DNA of 47,686 nucleotides, taken from the IMG/VR virus record IMGVR_UViG_3300007537_000001, positions 1-47,686 of that record; one strand, given 5' to 3'. Below are positions 27,503 through 36,996 of this stretch, piece by piece. This DNA is from a virus. Position numbers and translations under genes: made by a program. How positions within the stretch are numbered: the stretch's first letter is position 1; every line of letters begins with the position of its first letter. The notes under the pieces were generated by a model, which made no database searches, was not told where the DNA came from, and saw only the letters and a program-made list of their open reading frames with translations.

Positions 27503-27784
27503 TTATAGTCATGCACCATCGTTATGACATAAACCATCAGAGGCTTCATCTATGTCATACATATCCTCTATACAAGATCAAGATCTTTCTAGGTTATACT
27601 CTAACAAGTCGAGATCTGTTTGCGTTTCCATTGCTTCCTCTTCCTCTTGTTTTGTATATTTCTTGTCTTGTACGTCTTTTACTATTTGCATAAATTCCCT
27701 CTCTTCTTTGGTTGTTTGAAAAGGCTTCAGTTGTTTTCTCATTTTATCGTATAACTTATTTTGTTTCTCTCGATCCATTGGCAT
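27503..27784 (-). CDS. Acidic hypothetical protein
   Basis: 93 residues, highly charged (D-R-E-K-Q-N-K-L-Y-D-K-M-R-K-Q at the start, K-Q-E-E-E-E-A in the middle) with an acidic tail D-M-Y-D-I-D-E-A-S-D-G. Two TGA glycines lie in the last third. It looks like an anti-restriction or DNA-mimic type protein in composition, though that is only an impression. Confidence 0.6.
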
Positions 27785-27811
27785 TTTTAAGTAGTTTAAA
27801 AACTAAAAAAT

Positions 27812-28045
27812 TTATCTCATACAAATGACGATCTCATTTTTTGTTTGTGTTTGTTTCCAGTGACAAACATATCAATCATTCAAAAGGTTGTCTTTTTCTT
27901 GTATATACATTTTGTAAGGTATTTTTATATACTCGCTTTGTACTGGTTGCTTTCTTATAAGCGTAAACCATATAAGGAAAAACACAAATAAAGCAATAGA
28001 AACCCAAATATAAAAGTTTTGCTTTTGTTTTTGTGTGTTTGACAT
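27812..28045 (-). CDS. Single-pass membrane protein
   Basis: 77 residues from the internal ATG at 28045, giving M-S-N-T-Q-K-Q-K-Q then one transmembrane helix (I-W-V-S-I-A-L-F-V-F-F-L-I-W-F) and a polar C-terminal tail. A longer frame from 28096 exists but would add a second hydrophobic run, and its start has no leader. No family is recognised. Confidence 0.6.
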
Positions 28046-28103
28046 TCTAAAGAATAAATAAATAAAAAGACTACGAACACCTCTTGCATATTGCAAGCAT
28101 AAA

Positions 28104-28325
28104 CTATATAATACAACTATTTTTAATTATATCAAAGAATTTTTTTTCTGTTCTCCTTCAAATATTTTTATCTGTATTTTCGATTGTTCTTATGTGTTCT
28201 TTCACATACTTGTCACCAAATGGGATAAAATGCACCTCTTCAATAACATATCAATCTGTATATAATTTACAATCAAATTTATTATCAATAAGTCGATTCC
28301 AATCTGATAGTTTTTTTATATTCAT
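28104..28325 (-). CDS. Small hypothetical protein
   Basis: 73 residues starting M-N-I-K-K-L-S-D-W-N-R-L-I-D, with V-I-E-E-V-H-F-I-P-F-G-D in the middle and a basic end. Two TGA glycines. No family is recognised. It is separated from its upstream neighbour by a hairpin region. Confidence 0.55.
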
Positions 28326-28385
28326 AGTATAACATATAAATAAATAAAAAGGTTGAAAGGTTTGGTTTTACTGGTTTTTGTTTTG

Positions 28386-28450
28386 TAGAGGTGCAAAACC
28401 TCGCAAATGTCCTCTACCTTACACAAGCCGTCAAGCCATCTTGTGTTATA
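28386..28450 (-). other. Double hairpin between early genes
   Basis: GTAGAGG (about 28386) pairs with CCTCTAC about 19 bases later, and ACACAAG pairs with CTTGTGT at 28424-28446. The second overlaps the stop of the upstream gene. It is richer in G+C than its surroundings. It could be a transcript-stabilising or attenuating structure; no U-run follows directly. Confidence 0.45.
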
Positions 28451-28757
28451 CAATATGTACATTATAATCTAATCAATTAGATATTTTTTTTGTTTTAAAC
28501 TCTTTTTCTCATTTATCAAGTTTTTTCTTTATCTCATCATAATTAAATCAAATTTTTTCAATAAACTGTTTGAAATACTTTTTTGTTGTTCTTGAATGGT
28601 CTCGATCTGGATAGATGTAGATTATGCGTTCAGGTCGGCTTATCTTGCATATCTTGCTGTTGTAAGACTGAAATACCTCGTTTTTGTAGTCGGTAATATG
28701 AAACTGATTAGCGACTGGATTCCCAGTTCTAGGTGATAAAAGGTTTGATACTTCCAT
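28446..28757 (-). CDS. Hypothetical protein
   Basis: 103 residues. The first 68 residues lack TGA and include I-S-R-P-E-R-I-I-Y-I-Y-P-D-R-D; the C-terminal part is a charged helix (D-E-I-K-K-K-L-D-K-G-E-K-E-F) with TGA glycines. No family is recognised. Confidence 0.6.
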
Positions 28758-28791
28758 TTTTTTTAAATAAGAATATAAAAAGGGTTTTTAA

Positions 28792-28851
28792 TTAGATAAG
28801 TTGTAGATCTATAAGATCTTGAGTGTCTCAATCTGAGAGTACAAATCACAT
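28792..28851 (-). CDS. Possible 19-residue peptide
   Basis: The frame M-G-F-V-L-S-D-G-D-T-Q-D-L-I-D-L-Q-L-I has two TGA glycines and stands behind a TTTTATAT leader like its neighbours. The D-L-I-D string recurs in the next gene. Too short to be sure. Confidence 0.3.
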
Positions 28852-28883
28852 TTTTGGATTGGTTAAGATATAAAAGGGTGTTT

Positions 28884-29033
28884 TTAATTGGCAAAAAAGG
28901 CTGTGTCTTCCTTAACTCGTTGATCTAGTTCATAAGTTCATAAATAAGCAACTAGCTCATCAAATAACTGTTCTTTTGTGAAAACTCACTCATCAATAAG
29001 ATCTTGTACTTGTGCAAAGTTTGATAGTTCCAT
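28884..29033 (-). CDS. Small acidic protein, first gene of the early arm
   Basis: 49 residues, acidic (V-Q-D-L-I-D-E-G-V-F-T-K-E-Q-L-F-D-E-L), ending F-F-A-N. It is the promoter-proximal gene of the minus-strand arm, about 130 bases from the promoter at 29163-29190. A first-expressed acidic peptide would suit host takeover, but nothing in the sequence shows this. Confidence 0.55.
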
Positions 29034-29162
29034 TTTTATAACATAATAATATAAAAGGTTGTTTTAATAATACTAATATCAATCGTTAATGCAAGAGATT
29101 TTTAAGTCTATATTTTTATTCGGTTGACTGTGCCGAGATTTCCCTTGCTTGATTGTGTTGTC

Positions 29163-29190
29163 ATTATAATCAGAAAAAGACAAAAATCAA
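29163..29190 (-). promoter_or_regulatory. Promoter of the leftward early arm, in the divergent region 29034-29433
   Basis: Minus strand TTGATT (29190-29185), 16-base spacer, TATAAT (29168-29163). The 400-base gap between the two arms also holds TTGACT (29212-29217) with an inverted AGTCAA (29237-29242), a possible operator or rightward -35, and a long A-rich run to the small terminase gene. No frame is seen in the gap. Confidence 0.7.
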
Positions 29191-29433
29191 GGGATAAATC
29201 AAAAAAACTTTTTGACTTGAAATATGCTTGATAACTAGTCAAATAAGAAAACGCTATACACTTTTTTGTCAAAAGCACTACAAAAACAAAAATAAATACT
29301 TATAAAAAAGATATAAAGAAAAACAAACAATACACACAATAATAATAAACAATATATTTATTGTTAATTGTGACGACAGTGAGTATTACTTCAACATCTA
29401 TTAAATGCATTTACCATCACATATATATAAGTA

Positions 29434-30015
29434 ATGAATAAACATAATACAAAGATAGATCCAAAAACAAACGATGATACACAAAAAGATAATAAAACAA
29501 TAAAGACATCCCAAACATGGGATACTTTCCTCAAAAAGAAATCAGTTAAAAGAGTGTGACGTCCTTTGGCTGTTAGATCAGTAAAAGAGCTTTCAGAAAA
29601 GATGCAAGAATATATAGAACTATTGTATGAATATAACAACAATGAGGCAAGCCTTAACAAAAAATTCCCATCATTGGAATGATTTGCTGTTATGTCCTGA
29701 ATATCAGTTAGCACCTTGTATAGGTATGCTGATGACGAAAAATATTGAAGGGTTATTGAAGCGTTTAAATCCTTACAAGGCGAGATATTATTAGATAAGA
29801 TCAGTGATAAGAAGACATTTACGCCCTGACAGCAGTTCTTGCTTAAGAACATACTGAAAGACCACTATAAAGACAAAATAGAGACTGAAACAACGCACAC
29901 TCACACGCTTGAAGCGGGGGAAAGCCTACGTAGTCTTGTTGAGGAAAAGGATAATATGCTCGGTAATACTCAAGAGTGGGAAACAATACCATCAGAAGAC
30001 ATGAACGACGCTTAG
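29434..30015 (+). CDS. terS: Terminase small subunit
   Basis: 193 residues. A basic N-terminus (V-K-R-V-G-R-P-L) leads into a helix-turn-helix (S-L-E-G-F-A-V-M-S-G-I-S-V-S-T-L-Y-R-Y-A). A helical central part follows, and then Q-Q-F-L-L-K-N-I-L-K-D-H-Y-K-D-K, the sequence that commonly closes the oligomerisation domain of small terminases. Five TGA glycines. It starts the rightward arm, upstream of the large subunit. It recognises the packaging site. Confidence 0.75.
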
Positions 30016-30124
30016 AATTCAGTATACAAAGCCTCTTGATAGTGTTTCCACCTTGCACAAGACTCATTGTGCAAAGTGTCCCCCCAAAGCATAGGTATCT
30101 CCTAGGTTTAGTTATGCCAAAGCA

Positions 30125-30153
30125 TTGACAAAACAGCCATATTATGGTATAAT
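30125..30153 (+). promoter_or_regulatory. Consensus promoter and non-coding leader (30016-30435)
   Basis: TTGACA, 17-base spacer, TATAAT: a textbook vegetative promoter, unlike the 16-base house type. The 420-base gap around it also contains TTGCACAA-N6-TTGTGCAA (30053-30074), two G-rich tracts (30163-30178 and 30250-30261), and a perfect 18-base palindrome at 30225-30242. No frame is present before 30436. Being next to the small terminase, the gap is a natural place for a packaging site. Confidence 0.7.
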
Positions 30154-30435
30154 CACAACGACGGGAGGGAGGAGGATGGAGACGGCGAATATTTATTTAT
30201 AATCATCACTTCCCAACCATAGAATTTCCAAAATTTTGGAAACTTCATAGGGAGGGAGGGGTATTTGCAGAGATAAGGAGAATAAAACATAAGAAAAGTA
30301 AAAAAAATTTTACAAAAAAATTGAGATATTTACCCCCAATAGTTGACATTTCAAAAAAGTGGGTATCAGGTGAATAGATAGTTAGCCAAAGATTTACTGT
30401 ATGTAGGGAATGATTTATAAATTAATATATAAAAA

Positions 30436-30642
30436 ATGTCAAGTATAAAAGTAAAACATAAGATAGGAGATATTGTGCAGCACTCATTTAATGATGAAAA
30501 ATTTAAGGTAATTGGATATACTTATATAGATGGTGATTGAGTGCAATATATATGTATGTGAAATTCTGCTTGAGATTTGTATAATTTCAGGGATATAGAA
30601 TTAGTAAGTAGTAATGAAACAACTATAAACTTTAAGATATAA
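30436..30642 (+). CDS. Small hypothetical protein
   Basis: 68 residues, K-V-K-H-K-I-G-D-I-V-Q-H at the start and G-D-G-V-Q-Y-I-C-M-G-N-S-A-G-D in the middle, a beta-rich SH3/KOW-like pattern, with TGA glycines. It probably uses the promoter at 30125. No family is recognised. Confidence 0.6.
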
Positions 30643-30643
30643 A

Positions 30644-30723
30644 CAGTCGGGTCGCTTAAGTGCTAGGTAGACGGGGAGATTGGGTGAAAACCTGAAGTCC
30701 TGGGGTGGGAGTTCGTGGGAGCG
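30644..30723 (+). ncRNA. GC-rich RNA-like island
   Basis: Eighty bases that are well over half G+C in a genome that is about two-thirds A+T, with no frame. It starts after the TAA of the small gene and ends in GGGAGCG before an A-run. CGCT near the start can pair with AGCG at the end. GGGTGAAAACCT is the only obvious internal hairpin (AGG-type stem). A structured 3' UTR or small RNA is likely; the family is not recognised. Confidence 0.4.
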
Positions 30724-30742
30724 AAAAAAAATAAAGAATCTC

Positions 30743-30770
30743 TTGATTTTTGAAAAAATATCCTTATAAC
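30743..30770 (+). promoter_or_regulatory. House promoter before the CAP protein and terminase genes
   Basis: TTGATT (30743-30748), 16-base spacer ending ATCCT, TATAAC (30765-30770). It shares the ATCCTTATAA core with the minus-strand promoters. The predicted start is about 25 bases before the CAP-domain gene. Confidence 0.7.
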
Positions 30771-30799
30771 ACTAGTATTTAATTTATAATAATATTATT

Positions 30800-31252
30800 A
30801 TGAAGAAACTATTCTTAGTGTTATTGTTTTTATGTATTGTTGGTGTATGATTTAGTTTCACTAATGAGTGGGATGTAGCGAATCAGGATTACACTGCAGA
30901 TGAATGAGAGATATTAGAATTACACAATTTTGTTAGAGGGTATATATGATTAGAAGAATTGGAGATAGATAGCGATTTAACGGATCTAGCTTTAGAGAGA
31001 TGTAAGTATGTGTATAGAACAGAGAAATTAACGCATTGATGGCATTTCAATAATTTAGCTGATGAGTATATTGCTGAAAAAGATGTAAACTTTGTGTGAG
31101 AGAATCTTGGGCAGTTTTATTTTAACAATCTGTCTTTAATGATGGCATGGATAAAGAGTCCTACGCATTTAGATAATATTCTATTTAAAGAGTATAGATA
31201 TATAGGAATTGTAGATTATTGACCTTACACATGTGTAAGTTTTAGTACATAG
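30800..31252 (+). CDS. Secreted CAP/SCP-domain protein
   Basis: 150 residues. A signal peptide (M-K-K-L-F-L-V-L-L-F-L-C-I-V-G-V-G) is followed by a CAP (cysteine-rich secretory/PR-1) fold: L-H-N-F-V-R, L-A-L-E-R-C, L-T-H-G-W-H, V-G-E-N-L-G, A-W-I-K-S-P-T-H-L-D-N-I-L and Y-I-G-I-V. The CAP His, Glu and His positions are present. Bacterial CAP proteins are exported and of mostly unknown function. Its place just before the large terminase, with its own promoter, suggests an accessory gene that alters the host surface. Confidence 0.75.
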
Positions 31253-31265
31253 TGATAGATAGCGA

Positions 31266-31439
31266 ATGAAGTGTCATGATTGTTTAGAAAGACGAACAGA
31301 AGAATGAGCTGTTGGTTATGAGTGTGAGATATGTTGAGAAAGATACATAAGTATTGGTAATCTAAAGCCTAAGATTTGTATGAAATGCTCTGAAGAGAAT
31401 AATTTATGTATGATATGTAAATCAGATGGAGGAGAATAA
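31266..31439 (+). CDS. Small four-knuckle zinc protein
   Basis: 57 residues with four C-x2-C pairs: C-H-D-C, C-E-I-C-G, C-M-K-C and C-M-I-C. This allows two zinc ribbons. Its last codons overlap the start of the large terminase by 14 bases, so translation is coupled. Such proteins next to terminases may help packaging or late transcription; that is a guess. Confidence 0.7.
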
Positions 31440-33078
31440 TGCTATAAATGAGATCTGGGACATTGATAAGGTTACTAATCCTTTAACAAAGAAGCTATTA
31501 GCTTCATGGTTAGAGGAATTAAATAAAGAGCATCCCAAGAAATCGGATAAAGACAAAAAAGAGATACTTAATAAAAAGTTAAGAGATTTTTTCAAAAAGA
31601 ACATAAAGAATAGAATATGGAGACTAGTTAGCTGACATGTATATATGATTAAAGATAAAGATTGATTTATAGTGCCATTTAAGCCAAATAAACAACAGAT
31701 ATACTTATTAAAAAACCAACACCATAGAAATGTGATATTAAAAGCTAGGCAATTAGGGTTTTCTACACTTATAGAGATACAAGTTGCTGATGCTATAGTG
31801 TTTAATGATAACACTACGACATGAGTTATAGCTGATACACTATCAAACGCACAGTCATTATTTAGAGATAAACTTAAGTTTGCTATAGATAATATACCAC
31901 ACTGAGTAAGGGAAGAATTATGATTACAAGCACAAACAGATAGTAAATCAGAGTTGTTTCTTAGTAATGGAAGTATGACAAGTGTTAGCACATCGTATAG
32001 ATGAGGAACATTGCAAGTAGAACACATATCAGAGTTCTGAAAAATATGTGCTAACGATTCAAAGAAAGCAAGAGAGATAGTAACAGGTGCGTTTAATGCT
32101 GTGCCTAAAAATTGAATGCTATTTATAGAGTCTACAGCAGAAGGTAATAGTTGATATTTCTACGATATATTTAAAAAAGCTTGGGAATATAAAGAAAAAT
32201 GAAAGAAACTATCTCCATTAGATTTTAAGCCATTCTTTTTTCCTCGACATGAAGAGGAGTCTTATAGATTAGACGATGAAGATATTATTATCACATCAGA
32301 AGATGAGTTATATTTCAATAAACTAGCTACAAGATGAATTGAGTTAGATGAATCACAGAAAAAGTGGTACGTTAAAATGAAAGAGACACAATGAGATGAT
32401 ATGTGAAGAGAGTATCCTAGTTATTGGGAAGAAGCGTTTGATTTGGCAGTAAAATGAGCTTTTTATGAGAGAGAACTATCTTTAGTAAGGAGACAAGATA
32501 GGATATGTAAAGTACCTTATGATAGTAATCTTGATGTATATGCTGCTTGGGACTTGTGATGAGCAAGTAAGGCTTGAGATGAGACAGCTATATGGTTCTT
32601 CCAGTTGTTTGGTAATGAGATAAGGATAATAGACTACTGGGAAGGTAATTGATATAGTATATTAGAAATATTGAATCATATTATTAGTAAAAAGCCATAC
32701 AAGATAGAGAAACACTATCTCCCACACGATTCAGAAGTAACAGAGATGAGCACAGGAGTTAGGAGAACGCAAATATTCAAAAAACTATGACATACATATC
32801 AAGTTATAAAGAAAGCAGCTATTTCAGACTGAATAGACGCTGTAAGAACAATATTTAACAGATGTTACTTTGATGAAGAGAAAACAGCACAATGAATAAA
32901 GTGTTTATCTCATTATCAGAGGGAATGGGACGAGAAAAATTGAGTATTTAAGCCTCAACCATTACATAATCGAGCTTCACATGGTGCAGATGCGTTCAGA
33001 TATTTAGCCACAGCACTTATGAAGATAGAAAAAAGAAAAAATAAAAAATTTAAGGTTGCAAAAGCTAAACGAGTATAG
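31426..33078 (+). CDS. terL: Terminase large subunit
   Basis: 550 residues. ATPase: Walker A variant L-K-A-R-Q-L-G-F-S-T, then E-H-I-S-E-F and F-I-E-S-T-A-E-G. Nuclease: A-A-W-D-L-G-G-A-S-K-A-G-D-E-T-A, E-K-H-Y-L-P-H-D and S-H-G-A-D-A-F-R-Y-L-A. Two adjacent TGA codons supply the G-G after D-L, and others fall at conserved glycines; a Trp reading (code 4) would destroy these motifs. It cuts and pumps DNA into the prohead through the portal. Start at 31426 overlaps the zinc-protein gene. Confidence 0.95.
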
Positions 33079-33105
33079 TATTTTAAATTATAATTATTAT
33101 AAAAG

Positions 33106-33402
33106 ATGAATTATTTCAAAATTAGTTCAGAAGACTACAGCAAAATCCTTAATATGTTTAAGGATAGAGAAGAAAAAGTGCTAAAAGTTATTGATGATTT
33201 ACTAGGAGATGGAGATGAAAGAGGTATTAACGCTCTTTTGGATGTACAAAAGTATAAAATCCACACAGAAAGTGAATTATTTACACTTAAAAAGAACGAA
33301 GAAGACATGGAAAAACAAAAAGAGCTTAAAGAAGCAGAAGAAAAAGAAAAAGAAGAGGCTGAAGTAGAAGAAGATGAAGAAGAAAGCTCAGATGATGAGT
33401 AA
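33106..33402 (+). CDS. Acidic coiled-coil protein
   Basis: 98 residues. A helical N-terminus (I-L-N-M-F-K-D-R-E-E-K-V-L-K-V-I) precedes a long Glu/Lys run ending in E-E-D-E-E-E-S-S-D-D-E. No TGA; the three glycines are GGA and GGT. It follows the large terminase by 27 bases. Likely virion-assembly related, family not recognised. Confidence 0.65.
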   Translation: MNYFKISSEDYSKILNMFKDREEKVLKVIDDLLGDGDERGINALLDVQKYKIHTESELFTLKKNEEDMEKQKELKEAEEKEKEEAEVEEDEEESSDDE

Positions 33403-33422
33403 TTTATATCCTAATTACAAGG

Positions 33423-33692
33423 ATGAGAGGTAATAAACACATTACAAACCCATTTATTGTTACTATGACAAGAGAAGAATACTCAGAAATGGTATCTATA
33501 CTGATAAATAGAATAGATAAAGTCTTAAATGATATTGATAAATATGATACAGGCTATGTTTTGAGCGTTATTAGTTGTTTATCAGACTTAACTACTCTAT
33601 TAATAGAGTGTAAAGAATGAGAAATCAATGTAAATCATTATAACAATCTCATAGACGAAATGGTTGAAAGGCTAATGAAATTGCAAAAATAA
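33423..33692 (+). CDS. Small helical protein
   Basis: 89 residues with T-R-E-E-Y-S-E-M-V-S-I-L-I-N-R-I-D-K-V-L, structurally similar in pattern to the start of the preceding gene (E-D-Y-S-K-I-L-N-M). The two may be distant relatives. One TGA glycine. It ends the terminase transcript before a terminator. Confidence 0.6.
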
Positions 33693-33717
33693 AAACGCCT
33701 AAATAATACTACATTAG

Positions 33718-33750
33718 AAGCATATCCAAAAACAAGGGTATGCTTTTTTT
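33718..33750 (+). terminator. Rho-independent terminator after the terminase operon
   Basis: AAGCATATCC, a short A-rich loop, then GGGTATGCTTTTTTT. The stem has one mismatch or wobble and the U-run is seven bases. It separates the terminase genes from the head operon. Confidence 0.8.
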
Positions 33751-33760
33751 GTTATACCAG

Positions 33761-33788
33761 TTGATTTTGTCGTAAAAATAGTTATAAT
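33761..33788 (+). promoter_or_regulatory. House promoter of the head operon
   Basis: TTGATT (33761-33766), 16-base spacer, TATAAT (33783-33788), directly behind the terminator. The leader to the portal gene holds the small hairpin TGGTA-TAAAC-TACCA (33809-33823). Confidence 0.75.
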
Positions 33789-33909
33789 TGCTTTAGAATT
33801 TTATAATGGTATAAACTACCAGTGATAAAAACTAATAACGCTTATTTCCATTTATAGAACAATGAGAACTACAATTAAGTGGTTGATTTTTTATTTATAA
33901 GATTAATTA

Positions 33910-35946
33910 ATGGCTGTTAATCATCAAAGTATAATGATAGACAAATGGGAAAAAAGCTTGGGTAAAAAGTGGTCTAAAATCAAAGAATCTAAATCAGATA
34001 GATGATTAGATTGGTATAGAAGGACATGAGAGCAAATAAAAGCTGAAGATATATTAAAATATACTGAATTACAGAAAGATATTGTTTGAGCTTTATCACA
34101 ATATAAAACTCAAGCAGAATCAAACTCAAAAAAGAAGCATAAACTATTTGTAGAGCGAGAAAGAGCAAGAACAAAGCCAGAAGTTTTTGATACAAACCAT
34201 ATTAAAGAGTATCTCCTACACCAACACATAAAAGCTGCTACAGGTACTTATTATGATTCATGACTTAATGTAGAATATACTGGAGAGGAGTGAATATTAG
34301 ACCAAGAGCAAGCACAAGTGTTTGCTGCACTAGCCAAGAATAGAAAAAAGGTTATGCAAAAGGATAAGAAAGATATGAAGTGGTTAGATAATGTATTATT
34401 TTATGGTTGTGGTATTGAGTGGAAGACTTGATATGATAAAAACGCAGATGTTCTTACATATGAAGTGGTTAATCCAAAATATTGGATGCCAGACCCACAA
34501 GGTGATGTACTTACTAATAAGTTCTTATATCATATTCTATCTACAAAATCAACAATAGAAGAATTGGTATATAATCCTAAACTATTCAACTTACAAAATC
34601 TTACAACATCATATAAAGACCCTAATTGGACTGCTACTGATGCTACAAGATATTTAAGTTCAAGCGAATGAAACGATAATTTCTATCAAATATATAATTG
34701 GTCTGTACAAATAGGTAAATGGAAATATAGATGTGCGTTGTCTAATGATAATGGTAACATAATATTCCGAGAACCTATACAACCAATAAACCAAGAAGAA
34801 AGAAACGATCCTTCAAAGATACCTCACGATGTAAATGTTACTAATTTGTTTTCTTTGGAAGGCGACCCTTTTGGAATGTGATATGCAGAGCTTATCTTAT
34901 CTTTCCAAAATGCTAAGAATAGATTAAATAATTACGCAATTATAAAAGAACAAAGATATGCTGGTTTTGGTAACTACTTAGTAGATAATAATATCATACC
35001 AGATATAGATATGTTACTTGAAAGAAGCGAGAAGTGACCTATCTTTGTACCTACAGATAACCCTGATTGAGCACCATTAAGTAATGCTATAGCTCCTGTA
35101 CAGGAGGAATGAGCAGATGGTAGCACGCTTAATATAGCAGATAGAATTGATGTATTAGCAGGAAACCAAACTTGACAAACATCTATGAATAGATGAGCGA
35201 GCCCAGGAGCTGAAACGTTATGACAGTCAAAGATTATGGCTGTTAACTCAAACATCTCTTTCATGATTGATATGACAAATATATGATTTGGTTATGAGAG
35301 ATTCTGGAAAAACTTCTTTAATAGAAGTCTCGTAGAGAATCGACCAACATATAAAGAGATATGGTTCAATATGGGAGAAGGGTTGATGACAAGAAAAGTT
35401 AAATTAAAGAAACCTAAATTCTTATATGGACAAAACCTTGATGTTAGAGTATACTCTAAAGCATTAAGAAGACAAAAAAGGGAAGAAGAAATATTATACA
35501 TGAGAGAGAAGTTGCAAAACTTAATGGTTAACCCAAACACACCAGAGTTTTCTAAAAAGTATTTCCAAAGGAAGTATGACGAACTCAATGGTATGGATAT
35601 GTATGATATAGAATTAGCAAACCGAACAGACCCTTCAGAAAGACATGCAAGAGGTATAGTAGAGTTGCTTAATAGAGATATAGAAGTAAAGAACCCATTC
35701 AGACCGTGAATGGATTTGAAAACAATGTATGTTATTATAAATGAAGCTAACGATTCTGAGCAGAAAACAAAGATATTAGCACAGTTAGATCAACTTATGA
35801 TAGATGAATGACTAACTACTCCTCAACAAGTAGAAGGAGAATGATTCAATATGAATAACTCTATGAACGCAGCTATTACAAATAATAATATACAAAGAAA
35901 GCAACAAAATACTGATGTACCTACAAAGGCTGATTTAATGCAATAA
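33910..35946 (+). CDS. Portal protein
   Basis: 678 residues, the right size and place for a portal. Features fitting the family: a helical N-terminus, N-V-L-F-Y-G-C-G-I-E-W-K-T and V-N-P-K-Y-W-M-P-D-P (wing), F-S-L-E-G-D-P-F-G-M-G-Y-A-E-L, then a helical stem/crown region and a Gln/Asn-rich C-terminus. Many TGA glycines. It forms the dodecameric ring through which DNA enters and leaves. Confidence 0.85.
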
Positions 35947-35956
35947 CAAACACAAT

Positions 35957-36307
35957 ATGAAAGACATTATACCAAATCTTACTGATGAAAATATAGAGTA
36001 TGCAGAAGAAGTTGCTGAATTTATTAAGACAAAATGATTTGATATATTCTATAGACAGATATTATTATGATTATATGAGTCGTATTGTGTTGATGTATTA
36101 GCAGACAAAAACCAAGAAGAATCTAGGATGTATATGCAAGTAATCAAAACAATGTTAGATATACCAAAAAAGACTTTAGACAAGTTAAAAATAGGTAACA
36201 GAGACAATAGAAAATATAACGATTATTTAGATATAATAAAAGAACAAATAAAAATAGATATTAATGGTAGCACAAAGAATGCTATCAAACAAGATGTAGA
36301 GAAGTAA
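35957..36307 (+). CDS. Hypothetical head-region protein
   Basis: 116 residues, helical and charged, starting M-K-D-I-I-P-N-L-T-D-E-N-I. It lies 10 bases after the portal and about 80 bases before the scaffold. No family is recognised. Could be a head assembly or completion factor. Confidence 0.6.
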
Positions 36308-36386
36308 CTCTAAAATACGTTTCTTTGTGTACGAAAACACATTGTTCGGACTATAAAACCGATATTTTATAAATAATACTACTATT

Positions 36387-36971
36387 ATGGTTATTGAAAA
36401 AGAAACTTTAGAAAAGCTATCTTCAATTAGTGAAGATAACGTTGAAAATCTTGATGTGAATGCAATTAAAGAACTTGCGAAAGGCTATCAAGAAAAAGAA
36501 AGCCAAGCACAGGGTCTTACAAGTGCTTTACAAAAAGACAGAGAAGAACTTAAAATTGTTAAAAAACAATTAGAGGCTTTATCTAAAGAACAGAAACCAG
36601 AAAGTGGTGGTTCTGAAGAAGAAAAACAAGCTAACAAGAAAAATCAAGAAACTCATGAGGAGTTAGTTAAAAGACTTCTGAAAGAACAAAAAGAGGCAGA
36701 AGAAAAAGCTGCCAAACAAAAAGCAGATGAAGAGTTTTTTGCAAACAATCCTAGGCTTAATAAAGAAGAGGTTATGGATATTGTAAACAAACACAACTTT
36801 ACTGCAAAAGAGGCTGTAGAATTTTTAGCTGCTAAAGATGGTGTAAATGTATCTACTATGATATGAGCACCAGAGGAAGCACCAAAAAAAGATGAAGCTC
36901 TTGAAAGAGCTGCAAACATTGCTGGTATTTCTATTGAAGAAGCTAAAAAACTAAGAAAGCCTAGAAACTAA
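36387..36971 (+). CDS. Scaffolding protein (putative)
   Basis: 194 residues, almost all charged helix (A-L-Q-K-D-R-E-E-L-K-I-V-K-K-Q-L-E, E-E-K-A-A-K-Q-K-A-D) with a basic C-terminus A-K-K-L-R-K-P-R-N. Composition, size and position between portal and capsid genes fit a scaffolding protein. Only one TGA glycine is used (36864-36866). Confidence 0.75.
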
Positions 36972-36996
36972 TTTTATTTTATTTTTATCTTATCTG

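Noticed and set aside
29391-29852. 153-codon open frame on the minus strand
   Set aside because: Antisense to the small terminase gene, with no motif of its own.
30163-30261. G-quadruplex
   Set aside because: Each tract has only two or three runs of three Gs; an intramolecular quadruplex would need both tracts 80 bases apart.
31422-32027. 201-codon open frame on the minus strand
   Set aside because: It lies wholly antisense to the TerL gene, which has unmistakable motifs, and its product is a low-complexity Leu/Ser string.
32521-32600. TGA as tryptophan (code 4)
   Set aside because: Would give D-L-W-W in the TerL nuclease motif and W in place of G in GNHD motifs; glycine fits everywhere.
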